This document shows positions 1 through 7,624 of a stretch of 64,000 nt of DNA, one piece after another; within the stretch, counting starts at the first letter, position 1, and each line of letters opens with the position of its first letter. A program made the position numbers and the translations under genes. Location of the stretch: assembly GCF_000369525.1 (NCBI RefSeq), contig NZ_KB850072.1, positions 1,362,760 to 1,426,759 on the forward strand, given 5' to 3'. Under the pieces are notes generated by a model that searched no databases, was not told the DNA's origin, and saw only the letters and a list, made by a program, of their open reading frames with translations. This stretch comes from Acinetobacter higginsii (GTDB lineage Bacteria > Pseudomonadota > Gammaproteobacteria > Pseudomonadales > Moraxellaceae).

Positions 1-62
1 ATGGATTCCCCCAAGTCGTGGTACTTTTTATTAATCTATAGGACTGTATTGGGAGGATGGGT

Positions 63-659
63 GTGAATAAAGATTTTGAATGGTTAAAATGGGTTGGATT
101 ATTCTTTATTGTTGGTATTTTAGTTGCCATAGCCTATCTTCGACAAAACAATAGAACTGAAATTAATGTTAACAGCGAACTTAATCAAGTTTCACATAAT
201 TCTCAGAATCTATCTGAGGAAGAAAAATATGATGAAATGCTTAATCAGGCTACTCTAGCAATCATTGAAGGTGAAATAGAGGCTAAACAAGTTAAAGATA
301 ATCCACCTGTTTATGAAGCACTAAGTCTAAATCAAACTAAGAAATTTATTGATCGTGTTGAGCAGCTTCAGGCCACTGACTCAAGTGTAAATTTGGAATA
401 TACCCCAGATGTTGCTCGTCAAAGCCGAAAATACAATGCTTTGGTTGAAGAGGCTGAAGCGGTTTATGGTTCGATGGATATTTCAAATAAATATCGGTAT
501 TGTACTTCTATGGTGTCATTTGCACGAGAGTTATGGTGGGGGAAATATTCAAAGGCATCCACTTCTCAAGAATATAAAGATCACGCACAACAAATGTTTT
601 TAGATTCCTACAATCAAGCTAAAAAGGATTGCATAGCTGAAATTAAGTCTAAGCAATAA
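63..659 (+). CDS. Prophage membrane-anchored hypothetical protein
   Basis: I do not recognise a family. The protein has one N-terminal membrane segment (WVGLFFIVGILVAIAYL, about residues 9-27) followed by a hydrophilic, helical, Glu/Lys/Gln-rich body of about 170 residues that should face the periplasm. An ATG at 57 directly abuts GGGAGG. The GTG at 63 lies 6 nt from that Shine-Dalgarno and is the better start. The gene sits just before the first late-promoter-like element and the lysis genes, so it probably belongs to the end of the middle region. It could be a lysis accessory or superinfection-exclusion protein, but nothing in the sequence proves that. Bases 1-66 are also open in the frame of position 1 and may be the tail of a gene that starts outside the window. 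Confidence 0.7.
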   Translation: MNKDFEWLKWVGLFFIVGILVAIAYLRQNNRTEINVNSELNQVSHNSQNLSEEEKYDEMLNQATLAIIEGEIEAKQVKDNPPVYEALSLNQTKKFIDRVEQLQATDSSVNLEYTPDVARQSRKYNALVEEAEAVYGSMDISNKYRYCTSMVSFARELWWGKYSKASTSQEYKDHAQQMFLDSYNQAKKDCIAEIKSKQ

Positions 660-666
660 AATAAAC

Positions 667-685
667 GGAAGCCTTTCCGCCTAAT
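667..685 (+). promoter_or_regulatory. Late-promoter-like element, copy 1
   Basis: GGAAGCCTTTCCGCCTAAT, preceded by ATAAAC. It contains a GGAA-N4-TTCC dyad followed by CGCCTAAT. It is one of five near-identical intergenic copies in the prophage, each standing just before a block of late genes; here the block is lysis and terminase. About 20 nt downstream is GACAAACTAGCC, an analogue of the CACAATA seen at that offset in copies 4 and 5. It is probably the binding site of a Mor/C-like late activator. That role is inference. Confidence 0.6.
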
Positions 686-710
686 ATTACAAGTACCAAC
701 TAGACAAACT

Positions 711-737
711 AGCCTCATCATTTGATGAGGTTTTTTT
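711..737 (+). terminator. Hairpin plus T7 abutting the endolysin start codon
   Basis: CCTCATCA-TT-TGATGAGG (713-730) is a perfect 8-bp stem followed by TTTTTTT. It looks like an intrinsic terminator, but its 3' arm contains the only Shine-Dalgarno (GAGG, 727-730) for the GTG at 738. It may attenuate read-through, hide the ribosome-binding site, or both. Confidence 0.6.
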
Positions 738-1238
738 GTGAACAAGACTTTTCAAACTGCACTAAAGCGAGTGCTTCAACATGAAGGTGGTTATGTAAAC
801 CATCCTTCTGATCCGGGTGGGGAAACTAATTACGGTATCACCAAAGCTACAGCGCAAAATTATGGGTACAAAGGCTCAATGAAAAATATCCCAATGGATA
901 TGGTTGAACGTATTTATAAAAATCAATTTTGGGATGCTTTAAGTTGCGATAGCTTCCCATACTCTTTCGCATACCAATATTTCGATGCTGGTGTTAATCA
1001 TGGCTTAGTCAATGCTCGAAAGATTCTGCAACGTGCGTTGGGTGTAAAAGATGACGGTATTGTTGGCGCAATTACACTCAATGAAATTCGTAAACAACCG
1101 CAGTTTGCTTTGATCAATCTTTTCAATGCTGAGCGCATTCAATTCTATACACGCATCAAAACCTTTAACACATTTGGTAAAGGTTGGATGAGTCGTGTTT
1201 CTGGCAACCTACGTTATGCTGCGGATGATATGCGATGA
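738..1238 (+). CDS. Endolysin, glycoside hydrolase family 108 (N-acetylmuramidase)
   Basis: This is a peptidoglycan-cleaving lysis enzyme of 166 aa. The family signature is at residues 15-35: EGGYVNHPSDPGGETNYGIT, with the catalytic Glu in EGGY. The middle segment (AYQYFDAGVNHG) and a C-terminal peptidoglycan-binding region (LGVKDDGIVGAITL) complete the usual two-part layout. There is no signal peptide, so release depends on the holin encoded next. It starts at GTG 738, seven nt after GAGG, and ends in a 4-nt ATGA overlap with the next gene. It corresponds in position to the lysis gene of phage Mu. Confidence 0.9.
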   Translation: MNKTFQTALKRVLQHEGGYVNHPSDPGGETNYGITKATAQNYGYKGSMKNIPMDMVERIYKNQFWDALSCDSFPYSFAYQYFDAGVNHGLVNARKILQRALGVKDDGIVGAITLNEIRKQPQFALINLFNAERIQFYTRIKTFNTFGKGWMSRVSGNLRYAADDMR

Positions 1239-1681
1239 AAAAAACTCAATTTAAACGACCTCGTAACCTAGTGCCATCGCCGAAAAATGTTGGTACTTCT
1301 GCTGTTGTTACCGAAACAGTGGATCAAGAAAAAGTAGATAATCCTGAAACTATTGCTGAGTTAAAACAACAGCTTTTAGATCAAGCCAAGCGTCATCAAA
1401 AACGAGTTGAAGAACTCAAAGCTGAAGCATCAATAGTCCCTGAGTATGTGGTTGGCACTTTGGAAGAAGTAAAGCACACAGGATTATTGGTTAAAAATTC
1501 TCATACGTTCTGGAAGTGGTTATCCACTTGGGCATTTGCAGCGATTGCATATGTGTCAATTTCAGGTGTTCCACCAGAAGTACTTGCATTAATCCCTGAA
1601 GCATCACAAGGAAAAGTCACGGCAGCCATTGCCATACTTGGCTTTATTGGTCGCTTTATCAATCAAAGCCGAGGGAAATAA
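1235..1681 (+). CDS. Putative holin (Pam3-gp28-like)
   Basis: A 148-aa protein with a basic, charged N-terminal part (residues 1-85, coiled-coil-prone around 45-65) and two hydrophobic segments near the C-terminus (WLSTWAFAAIAYVSISG and VTAAIAILGFIGRFI). The layout and the FWKWLSTW...GRFINQ pattern resemble putative phage holins of the Pam3-gp28 type. It overlaps the endolysin by 4 nt and the following gene by 1 nt (TAATG), so the three are translationally coupled. The expected role is to open the inner membrane to release the endolysin. The family call is from pattern memory and therefore moderate. Confidence 0.65.
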   Translation: MKKTQFKRPRNLVPSPKNVGTSAVVTETVDQEKVDNPETIAELKQQLLDQAKRHQKRVEELKAEASIVPEYVVGTLEEVKHTGLLVKNSHTFWKWLSTWAFAAIAYVSISGVPPEVLALIPEASQGKVTAAIAILGFIGRFINQSRGK

Positions 1682-1986
1682 TGCAGCCCAGCTATATCGT
1701 TATTGGTATTACTTTGATCAGCTTTCTTTTTAACTTTGGACTCGCGGTCTATGTTTTTATTTCAAATCGACAGGCCGCAAAAGATAAAGAGTTGCAAGAA
1801 ACAAAAGAGCGATTAAGTCGATTAGAAGAGCGTGTCAGCAACATGCCTGATCATCAAGTGATTAGTGATATGGCTGGTGATATGAAAGCCCTTAAAGAAT
1901 CAGTAGCGGGGTTAAAAGACGTGATAGCCCCTTTAGCCAAGGCAGTGGATCGCGTTAATGATTATCTGCTGCACCACAAGGATTAA
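1681..1986 (+). CDS. DUF2730 family phage protein (Mu gp25-like)
   Basis: A 101-aa protein with one N-terminal membrane segment (IVIGITLISFLFNFGLAVYVF) and a long coiled-coil tail of heptad-rich Lys/Glu/Leu sequence. This is the layout of DUF2730, found at this place in Mu-like phages between lysis and terminase genes. The topology would suit a spanin-like or lysis-accessory role, but the family has no established function. Its start overlaps the preceding stop by 1 nt. Confidence 0.7.
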   Translation: MQPSYIVIGITLISFLFNFGLAVYVFISNRQAAKDKELQETKERLSRLEERVSNMPDHQVISDMAGDMKALKESVAGLKDVIAPLAKAVDRVNDYLLHHKD

Positions 1987-1991
1987 TAAAT

Positions 1992-2285
1992 ATGAGCTTT
2001 GCAGATCATTTAAAAGAAGACATGCGCCTCGTTGTGTTGCGCTCATTATCAGAATTACCCACGTATCGCTCAAACTCATCAGTGCTGCATGCCTTTGTCA
2101 CTCGTTATGGACATAGCTTCAGCCGTGATCAGTTGCGTACCGAATTGCATTGGTTGACTGAGCAAGGCTTGTTGGTCATTGAAGAAAACTTGGACACAGT
2201 GCTTGTTGTAAAGCTCACAGAACGAGGCGCTGATGTTGCTAAAGGTCTTGTTGTTACTCATGGCGTAAAGCGCCCATCGGCATAA
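1992..2285 (+). CDS. Mu gp26-like phage protein (VpaChn25_0724 family)
   Basis: A 97-aa protein whose helical pattern (residues 3-90) fits a winged-helix fold. It includes a run resembling a recognition region (HSFSRDQLRTELHWLTEQGLL) and a wing-like LVVKLTERGADVAKG. Homologues lie between DUF2730 and the small terminase subunit in Mu-like phages. It could be a DNA-binding packaging accessory; its function is unknown. A clear AAGGAT ribosome-binding site precedes the ATG. Confidence 0.7.
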   Translation: MSFADHLKEDMRLVVLRSLSELPTYRSNSSVLHAFVTRYGHSFSRDQLRTELHWLTEQGLLVIEENLDTVLVVKLTERGADVAKGLVVTHGVKRPSA

Positions 2286-2296
2286 TTGGGTGAAGC

Positions 2297-2863
2297 ATGA
2301 GCAAATCATTTATGCGTAATCTTACCGATGAACAACGTCAATTCATTTACAAGATGCTTGAGGAAGACAAGCTAACACTGAATGAAATGCTGGACGAAAT
2401 TCGTGCTGAGTTTCCATCGGACTGTATTCCCAGTCGATCCGCTTTAGGTCGTGAAAAGCAGAACTATATCGCTGAAGCTAAAGAGTTTAGGCAGATCGCT
2501 GCAATGTCTGAAGTTTTGGTCAAAGAATTTGGCGAAGACCCCGATGACAAGGGCGGCATGTTGTTGGCTCAGGCTGTTCAAGCTGTAGTCACTAAACGTG
2601 CAATGGATGAGTTGACCAATACCGGTGATGATCCACTCAAGCCGCAGATGGGCATTGATGATGTCGGTGCTTTGGCACGTGCTGCCCGTGCAGCCATCAT
2701 GACCAAGTCAAAGGCAATGGAAAACCGTGATGAGATTCGTCGCCAAGCGCGTGAAGAATTGCTTCGAGAACAAGATGAAAACCTACAGAAAGCTGCCGTC
2801 TCACAAGGTATGGGTGCTGAGCAAATTCAGTTCTGGCGTGAAAAAGTATTAGGTATTAAATAA
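2297..2863 (+). CDS. DUF3486 family protein, putative small terminase subunit (Mu gp27-like)
   Basis: 188 aa, helical. The N-terminal half has a helix-turn-helix-like pattern (LTLNEMLDEIRAEF...PSRSALGREKQ). The C-terminal half is Ala/Arg/Glu-rich and probably oligomeric. In Mu-like phages this family lies directly upstream of the large terminase and is taken to recognise the packaging site. It overlaps the large subunit by 1 nt (TAATG), which supports stoichiometric coupling. Confidence 0.8.
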   Translation: MSKSFMRNLTDEQRQFIYKMLEEDKLTLNEMLDEIRAEFPSDCIPSRSALGREKQNYIAEAKEFRQIAAMSEVLVKEFGEDPDDKGGMLLAQAVQAVVTKRAMDELTNTGDDPLKPQMGIDDVGALARAARAAIMTKSKAMENRDEIRRQAREELLREQDENLQKAAVSQGMGAEQIQFWREKVLGIK

Positions 2864-4503
2864 TGACAGCATTAAAACCTCGGCAAGATACTGTTCGTGT
2901 GGTTGATTGGGATGAACTTCCTGAAAGCGCACGTAATATCCCGAATAATCTAAATCCATTCGATGCTGGTGTTCTGATGAAGCATCAAGTCGAATGGCTA
3001 CGGATTAAGTCGGATATTAAAGTTTGTCCGAAAGGTCGACGTACTGGCATCACATTTGCCGAAAGTTTTGATGATGTACTACTTGCTGCTGCCAGCAAAG
3101 AAGCTGGCGGAATGAGTGTTTATTATATTGGTGATACCAAAGAAAAAGGTCTTGAATTTATTGGTTATTGCGCCAAGTTCTCGCGTGTAATTGCTGAAGC
3201 CCAAGGTCAAGGCATTTCACAAATTGAAGAATTTCTTTTTGAAGATCAAAATGACAAAGGTGATACACGGCAGATCACGGCTTTCCGTATTCGATATTCA
3301 AGCGGTTTCCAGATTGTGGCTCTCTCCAGTCGACCTGAAAACATTCGTGGTCTGCAAGGTAAAGTCGTCATTGATGAGGCTGCCTTCCATCCTAATGTCC
3401 AAGGGGTAATCGAAGCGGCTACGGCTTTGCTGATTTGGGGTGGTCGTATTGCCATCATTAGTTCACACAACGGCAAAAACAATGCATTCAACCAATTGGT
3501 GAATGATATTGAGAATGGTGTCTATGGTGAGGATGCTCAGTCCCTTGTAGTCACTTTTGACGATGCTGTTGCTAATGGTCTTTATGAGCGTGTCTGCTTT
3601 ATGCAGGGAAAAAAAGCAACTGCTGAAGGTAAAGAGAAATGGTACAAAAAAATTCGTCGTGCATATGGGAGCCGCAAGGCTGCAATGCGTGAGGAACTTG
3701 ATGCCATTCCACGCGATGGATCATCTGTGTGTCTGCCAAGTATTTGGGTTGAACGTGCAATGCCAGAAGTGCGCACTGTCTTGCGATTAACGCTTGGAGA
3801 TGACTTCACTGAAAAGACTAGCGAGGAACGTGACGCATATATTGATGAATGGATTCAGCAGAACTTAGAGCCTGAATTGCAAAAACTGGATAAGCGTCGC
3901 CAGCATTGTGCTGGTCAAGACTATGCACGGCATCGGGACTTTAGTTTTATTCTGCCATTCTATATTGCACCAGATTTACGTCGGATCGCACCGTTTGCCA
4001 TCGAGATGCATAACGTGCCAGCACGTATGCAGAAAAAAATCCTTTGGTATATGTTGGAGCGATTACCTCGATTTGGTGGCATTGCAATGGATGCAACTGG
4101 TACGGGTGAAACGCTGGCTGAAGATACAGCTGAGAAGTTTGGTGAGCACATGGTTCATCAAATTAAATTGAGTCGTAACTGGTACAGCCTGTGGACTCCA
4201 AAGCTTGTGACCGCATTTGAAGAGGATATGATTGATCTGCCACGTGATGACAATCTCAAAAATGACTGCTCAGCGATTGAGGAAGTTGATGGTATTCACA
4301 TGGTATCTAAAGCACGGAAAAAAGATTTAAAAGACCCAGATTTATACCGTCATGGCGATGGTGCAGTTGCAATGATTCTTGGATGGTTTGCTAGTCTACA
4401 CCTATCAAGTCCTATTGAGTTTATAGGACTTCCAACTCGTGAAGAGTTGGAAATGAATAGTGATGATTATGATGGCTGGTTTAGTGAAGCTGGTTGTATA
4501 TAA
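2863..4503 (+). CDS. Phage terminase large subunit (Mu gp28-like)
   Basis: The DNA-packaging motor, 546 aa. The N-terminal ATPase has a deviant Walker A (CPKGRRTGITFA, about residues 50-61) and a Walker B with catalytic acid (GKVVIDEAAFH, about 167-177). A coupling motif follows near IAIISSHNGKNNAFN. The C-terminal nuclease shows acidic residues in AGQDYARHRDF and AMDATGTGETLAED. Length and order match gp28 of Mu-like phages. In Mu the portal gene follows at once; here 1.5 kb of other sequence intervenes. Confidence 0.92.
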   Translation: MTALKPRQDTVRVVDWDELPESARNIPNNLNPFDAGVLMKHQVEWLRIKSDIKVCPKGRRTGITFAESFDDVLLAAASKEAGGMSVYYIGDTKEKGLEFIGYCAKFSRVIAEAQGQGISQIEEFLFEDQNDKGDTRQITAFRIRYSSGFQIVALSSRPENIRGLQGKVVIDEAAFHPNVQGVIEAATALLIWGGRIAIISSHNGKNNAFNQLVNDIENGVYGEDAQSLVVTFDDAVANGLYERVCFMQGKKATAEGKEKWYKKIRRAYGSRKAAMREELDAIPRDGSSVCLPSIWVERAMPEVRTVLRLTLGDDFTEKTSEERDAYIDEWIQQNLEPELQKLDKRRQHCAGQDYARHRDFSFILPFYIAPDLRRIAPFAIEMHNVPARMQKKILWYMLERLPRFGGIAMDATGTGETLAEDTAEKFGEHMVHQIKLSRNWYSLWTPKLVTAFEEDMIDLPRDDNLKNDCSAIEEVDGIHMVSKARKKDLKDPDLYRHGDGAVAMILGWFASLHLSSPIEFIGLPTREELEMNSDDYDGWFSEAGCI

Positions 4504-4872
4504 CTAAAGTTGGAATTTGATTGCACTGCTTAAGTAGGGATTTCGATGTCCAATGATACCTTCCAATTCAAATTGTTCGATTGTGAGTGCCGCCATAGTC
4601 CTAATTGCATCAATCTCATAGCTACAATTTGAATCTTCATCAATTTCAATTAATTTTATAAAACAAAGACTGGCCTTAGAATCATAGAAAGTTTCATCCA
4701 CCCATTCTGTCAGTCCGATTTTATTAACATATTTGCAAAATTGGAGCATTTGATAAAGCTCAGTATCATCGTCATATCTACTCCAAATATTGATGCCAAA
4801 TATTGTTTCAAATTCACCTTCTCTTATTTGTTTGGTGATTTCTGGAAGTGTTGTATTAACTAACTCGCTCAT
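4504..4872 (-). CDS. Reverse-strand hypothetical protein inside the late operon (moron candidate)
   Basis: 122 aa, acidic (MSELVNTTLPEITKQIREGE...), with no signal peptide or membrane segment and no family that I recognise. It runs against every other prophage gene in the window. It ends immediately at the terminase stop codon and has a strong ribosome-binding site (AAGGAG, 6 nt before ATG). An independently transcribed single gene wedged between terminase and portal is typical of a moron. Immunity, anti-host or anti-phage roles are possible but unsupported by any motif. Confidence 0.65.
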   Translation of the reverse strand: MSELVNTTLPEITKQIREGEFETIFGINIWSRYDDDTELYQMLQFCKYVNKIGLTEWVDETFYDSKASLCFIKLIEIDEDSNCSYEIDAIRTMAALTIEQFELEGIIGHRNPYLSSAIKFQL

Positions 4873-4921
4873 CGGAACTCCTTCCCCCTAATAGCTAATG
4901 TATTAAAAGGTCATCATTAAA

Positions 4922-5021
4922 AACGAGGTGACGGCCTCTTGCCCTACAAGAAACCGCCCCCTTTGGTAAGTGACTACCGCAGGCTTAGCCTCGTTACCCT
5001 GTACAGAGTAATTCGAGGCTA
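4922..5021 (+). ncRNA. Candidate structured RNA leader upstream of the phage DNA methylase
   Basis: This about 100-nt stretch folds in two competing ways. A 7-bp closing stem pairs AACGAGG (4922-4928) with CCTCGTT (4989-4995) and encloses two small hairpins: TCTTG-CCCTA-CAAGA (4937-4951) and GGTA-AGTGAC-TACC (4965-4978). Alternatively TAGCCTCG (4986-4993) pairs with CGAGGCTA (5014-5021), continuing inward through TTAC/GTAA. Both folds need bases 4989-4993, so they exclude each other. The tRNA T-arm signature is absent. The methylase start is about 35 nt downstream. A DNA-level role such as a protein-binding site is the alternative. Confidence 0.45.
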
Positions 5022-5056
5022 TCAGAAAATGAAAAGCTTTTGCAGTGGGTGAAAAC

Positions 5057-5824
5057 ATGAAAACCAAGCCAATCGTTCCTTGGATGGGTGGTAAACGTCG
5101 TCTGGTGTCGCAATTGATCGAAAAAATGCCAGAGCATCAATGTTATGTGGAGTTGTTCGCTGGCGGTGCAGCATTATTTTTTATGCGTGAACAACAATCA
5201 AAATTTGAAATCATTAATGATGTAAATGGTGAGCTGGTGAACTTATACCGTGTCGTACAGCACCATCTTGAAGAATTTATTCGGCAATTTAAATGGGCAA
5301 TCATAAGCCGCCAGATGTTTGAGTGGTTAAAAGCTGCCAGCACTGATTTAATGACTGATATTCAGCGAGCTGCACGATTCTATTATTTGCAACATACCGC
5401 ATTTGGTGCAAAGAACTCTGGTCAAACTTTTGGAACTGCTACAACAGCGAAAGCACCAAGCTTTCTGCGAATAGAAGACCACTTGACCGATGCATATTAC
5501 AGGCTCTCAGGTGTCACTGTTGAGAACCTAAGCTGGGATGATTGCTTGAAGAAGTATGATAGACCCCATAGTTTTATGTACGCTGATCCGCCTTACTGGA
5601 AGCTTGCAGGTTATGGTGTAGAGTTCGGATGGGAGCATTATTTGAAAATGGCTGAGCTGATGAAAACTTGTCAAAGTAAAGTCATGCTATCAATTAATGA
5701 TCATCCTGATATTCGAGATGCTTTTGCAGACCTGAATATCAGCACCACAAAAATTAATTACTCCGTCGGTAAAGTTGGAGCGAGTCGCGGCGAAAAACAG
5801 GAACTCATCATCACCAATTATTAG
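5057..5824 (+). CDS. Phage DNA adenine methylase (D12/Dam class)
   Basis: N6-adenine DNA methyltransferase, 255 aa. The SAM-binding region is PWMGGKRRL...YVELFAGGAALFF (about residues 8-45). The catalytic motif is YADPPYW (about 175-181), a DPPY form. Early TMMG/PWxGGK order marks it as D12/Dam-like. An open frame begins at GTG 5045, but ATG 5057, preceded by GGGTGA, gives the typical MKTKPIVPW start. It is an orphan with no nuclease beside it, so it more likely protects phage DNA from host restriction (a role comparable to Mu Mom) or alters regulation than forms a restriction system. Confidence 0.9.
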   Translation: MKTKPIVPWMGGKRRLVSQLIEKMPEHQCYVELFAGGAALFFMREQQSKFEIINDVNGELVNLYRVVQHHLEEFIRQFKWAIISRQMFEWLKAASTDLMTDIQRAARFYYLQHTAFGAKNSGQTFGTATTAKAPSFLRIEDHLTDAYYRLSGVTVENLSWDDCLKKYDRPHSFMYADPPYWKLAGYGVEFGWEHYLKMAELMKTCQSKVMLSINDHPDIRDAFADLNISTTKINYSVGKVGASRGEKQELIITNY

Positions 5825-5840
5825 TCGGGCGGATTTATAG

Positions 5841-5860
5841 ATTTATAAACGTTTATAAAT
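5841..5860. repeat. Perfect 20-bp palindrome after the methylase gene
   Basis: ATTTATAAACGTTTATAAAT is fully self-complementary. It lies 17 nt after the methylase stop and is preceded by a partial direct copy (ATTTATAG). It could be an operator or, as RNA, a weak terminator stem; no long U-tract follows directly. Confidence 0.5.
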
Positions 5861-5864
5861 GCGT

Positions 5865-5925
5865 TTTTAGCGATTTAAAGGCAATTCTGCAACAATGAGC
5901 CGTGTTTGCTTTTAGATCGCTAAAA
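5865..5925. repeat. Inverted repeat TTTTAGCGAT / ATCGCTAAAA
   Basis: Two perfect 10-bp arms (5865-5874 and 5916-5925) separated by 41 nt, in the non-coding stretch between the methylase and the portal promoter. As a hairpin it would have a large loop. A protein-binding pair of sites is equally possible. Confidence 0.45.
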
Positions 5926-5963
5926 TCGCCCATTCTGTGGCAATTAAAAAATCAAAAATAAAT

Positions 5964-5982
5964 GGAAGTCTTTCCGCCTAAT
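5964..5982 (+). promoter_or_regulatory. Late-promoter-like element, copy 2
   Basis: GGAAGTCTTTCCGCCTAAT, preceded by ATAAAT. It lies 56 nt before the portal ATG and heads the block portal, gp30, G. AACAATAAT follows at about +18, an approximate analogue of the CACAATA at the same distance in copies 4 and 5. Confidence 0.6.
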
Positions 5983-6008
5983 TTTAAATAAGTCAAAAAA
6001 CAATAATG

Positions 6009-6036
6009 GTGCAAAATCCTCAAATTGTATTTGCAC
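6009..6036 (+). repeat. Hairpin ending at the portal start codon
   Basis: GTGCAAA (6009-6015) and TTTGCAC (6030-6036) form a 7-bp stem that ends 1 nt before ATG 6038. No good Shine-Dalgarno is visible for this gene, so the hairpin may set ribosome access. Confidence 0.45.
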
Positions 6037-6037
6037 T

Positions 6038-7624
6038 ATGGCTAAGAAAAAACCCCAATCCAAAACTCAAGACCGAACCGCACTTGAATCAAACCAAACC
6101 GCAGAAATCGCTTGGCTGACCAATCAGTGGCAAGACCATCCAGTTGTAGGCTTAACCCCAAGGCGTTTGCATCAATTGATGACTGATGCAGAACAAGGCA
6201 ACCTTCAAGCTCAAGCAGACTTGTTCTGTGACATGGAAGAACGTGATGGTCACATCTTTAGTGAAATGGATAAGCGCAAGAAAGGTGTCAATGGTCTACC
6301 TTGGGGTGTGAACCCTCCCAAAAATGCCAGCGAAGCTGAGCGCAAAAATGCTGAAGAAGTTGCGGAGTGGATTGATGATATTGCTGATTTTGAGATGTTC
6401 TTATTTGATGCAATGGACGGTGTTGGTCATGGCTATTCGTGCCAAGAGATTGAGTGGCATCAACTTGGCAGTTTGTGGTTGCCTAAAAGTTTTGAGCATG
6501 TAAACCCTCGCAATTTTATGACCCCATATAATCAGCCGAATATACTCAAGCTCAATGATGGTTCGCCCGATGGCGCAGACTTCTGGGATTTTGGCTGGTT
6601 TATCCATCGGCACAAAGCCAAGTCTGGTTATATTCCTCGCGCTGGTTTGCACCGTGTTCTTACATGGCCGTTCTTATTTAAAAACTATGGTATTCGTGAT
6701 GTCTTGGAATTTTTGGAGTCTTATGGCTTACCAAGCAAGATTGGTAAATATCCATCTGGAGCAACAGAAAAAGAAAAATTAACTTTGCTTCGTGCTGTGA
6801 TGTCGATTGGGCGCAATGCTGGCGGTATCATCCCCAACGGTATGAGTATTGATTTTGAAGCCGCTACTGACGGGGACACAAAAAATCATTTTGATTTAGT
6901 CAAATGGTGTGAACAAACCCAATCCAAAGTTATTGTCGGTGGTACGTTGCTCTCTCAAGCAGATGGTAAAACTAGTACCAATGCGCAAAGTAAAACCCAT
7001 GAGGGACAGTTTGATAAGCTGGTCAAGTCGGATGCTAAGCAGCTTGCACGCTCAATTACAGATAGTTTGGTTTGCAGTTTGATGCGTCTGAATTATCCGA
7101 ACATTTCACCAGATCGATACCCATCATTTTATTTTGATACCACTGATACTGAAGATATAGAAGTCTTTAGTGAAGCTTTGCCGAAGTTGGTTGAAATTGG
7201 CTTCAAGATCCCGCGTGCTTGGGGACACAAAAAACTTGGTATTCCTGAGCCTGCGGATGATAAAGAAGACGTGTTGGCCTATACAGTGCCAGTTGCACCA
7301 GCAACACCAAACCTTGCTGCAAATATGTATGTGCCTCAATTGTTGAATGGATTGATTGCAGCCAATAATCAAGTGCCACTGGATGTACAAGCAATTCAGT
7401 TGCTGCTCAATGATCAAACTAAGCAAGCGCAAAAAACCGCTGAAGATTGGACACAAGACCTGATTGCTAAAATCCAAGCAGGTCAGAATGATGAAGATGT
7501 GTTGGCTGTCTTAGCTGAGTTATATCCGAGTGATGACGAACCAGCCTTGCAAGGCAAACTAACGAAGTTGTTTTTTGCTGCTGAAGTGTTTGGGCGTTTA
7601 AGTGCAGAGGCTGAAAATGGCTAA
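6038..7624 (+). CDS. Phage portal protein, DUF935 (Mu gp29-like)
   Basis: 528 aa. The portal ring is the DNA entry and exit vertex of the capsid. Portal-type features include the early TPRRLHQLMTDAEQGNLQAQADLFCDMEERDGHIFSEMDKRK region (about residues 35-76, in DUF935 style), the PRNFMTPYNQPNIL core, and a WCEQTQSKVIVGGTLLSQADGK segment near 290-312. The C-terminus is acidic and helical. The length is typical. It overlaps the next gene by 8 nt. It follows a late-promoter element rather than the terminase because of the inserted methylase cassette. Confidence 0.9.
   Translation: MAKKKPQSKTQDRTALESNQTAEIAWLTNQWQDHPVVGLTPRRLHQLMTDAEQGNLQAQADLFCDMEERDGHIFSEMDKRKKGVNGLPWGVNPPKNASEAERKNAEEVAEWIDDIADFEMFLFDAMDGVGHGYSCQEIEWHQLGSLWLPKSFEHVNPRNFMTPYNQPNILKLNDGSPDGADFWDFGWFIHRHKAKSGYIPRAGLHRVLTWPFLFKNYGIRDVLEFLESYGLPSKIGKYPSGATEKEKLTLLRAVMSIGRNAGGIIPNGMSIDFEAATDGDTKNHFDLVKWCEQTQSKVIVGGTLLSQADGKTSTNAQSKTHEGQFDKLVKSDAKQLARSITDSLVCSLMRLNYPNISPDRYPSFYFDTTDTEDIEVFSEALPKLVEIGFKIPRAWGHKKLGIPEPADDKEDVLAYTVPVAPATPNLAANMYVPQLLNGLIAANNQVPLDVQAIQLLLNDQTKQAQKTAEDWTQDLIAKIQAGQNDEDVLAVLAELYPSDDEPALQGKLTKLFFAAEVFGRLSAEAENG

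Noticed and set aside
713-737. Simple operon terminator before the endolysin
   Set aside because: A pure terminator is doubtful because the 3' arm is also the only Shine-Dalgarno for the endolysin and the T-run ends at its start codon; I list it as a dual-role element.
4922-4995. tRNA-like cloverleaf suggested by the 7-bp closing stem and two inner hairpins
   Set aside because: Neither strand has the T-arm GGTTCGANNCC block or a proper anticodon arm.
5057-5824. Complete restriction-modification system around the phage methylase
   Set aside because: No nuclease gene adjoins it; the reverse-strand neighbour has no nuclease motif.
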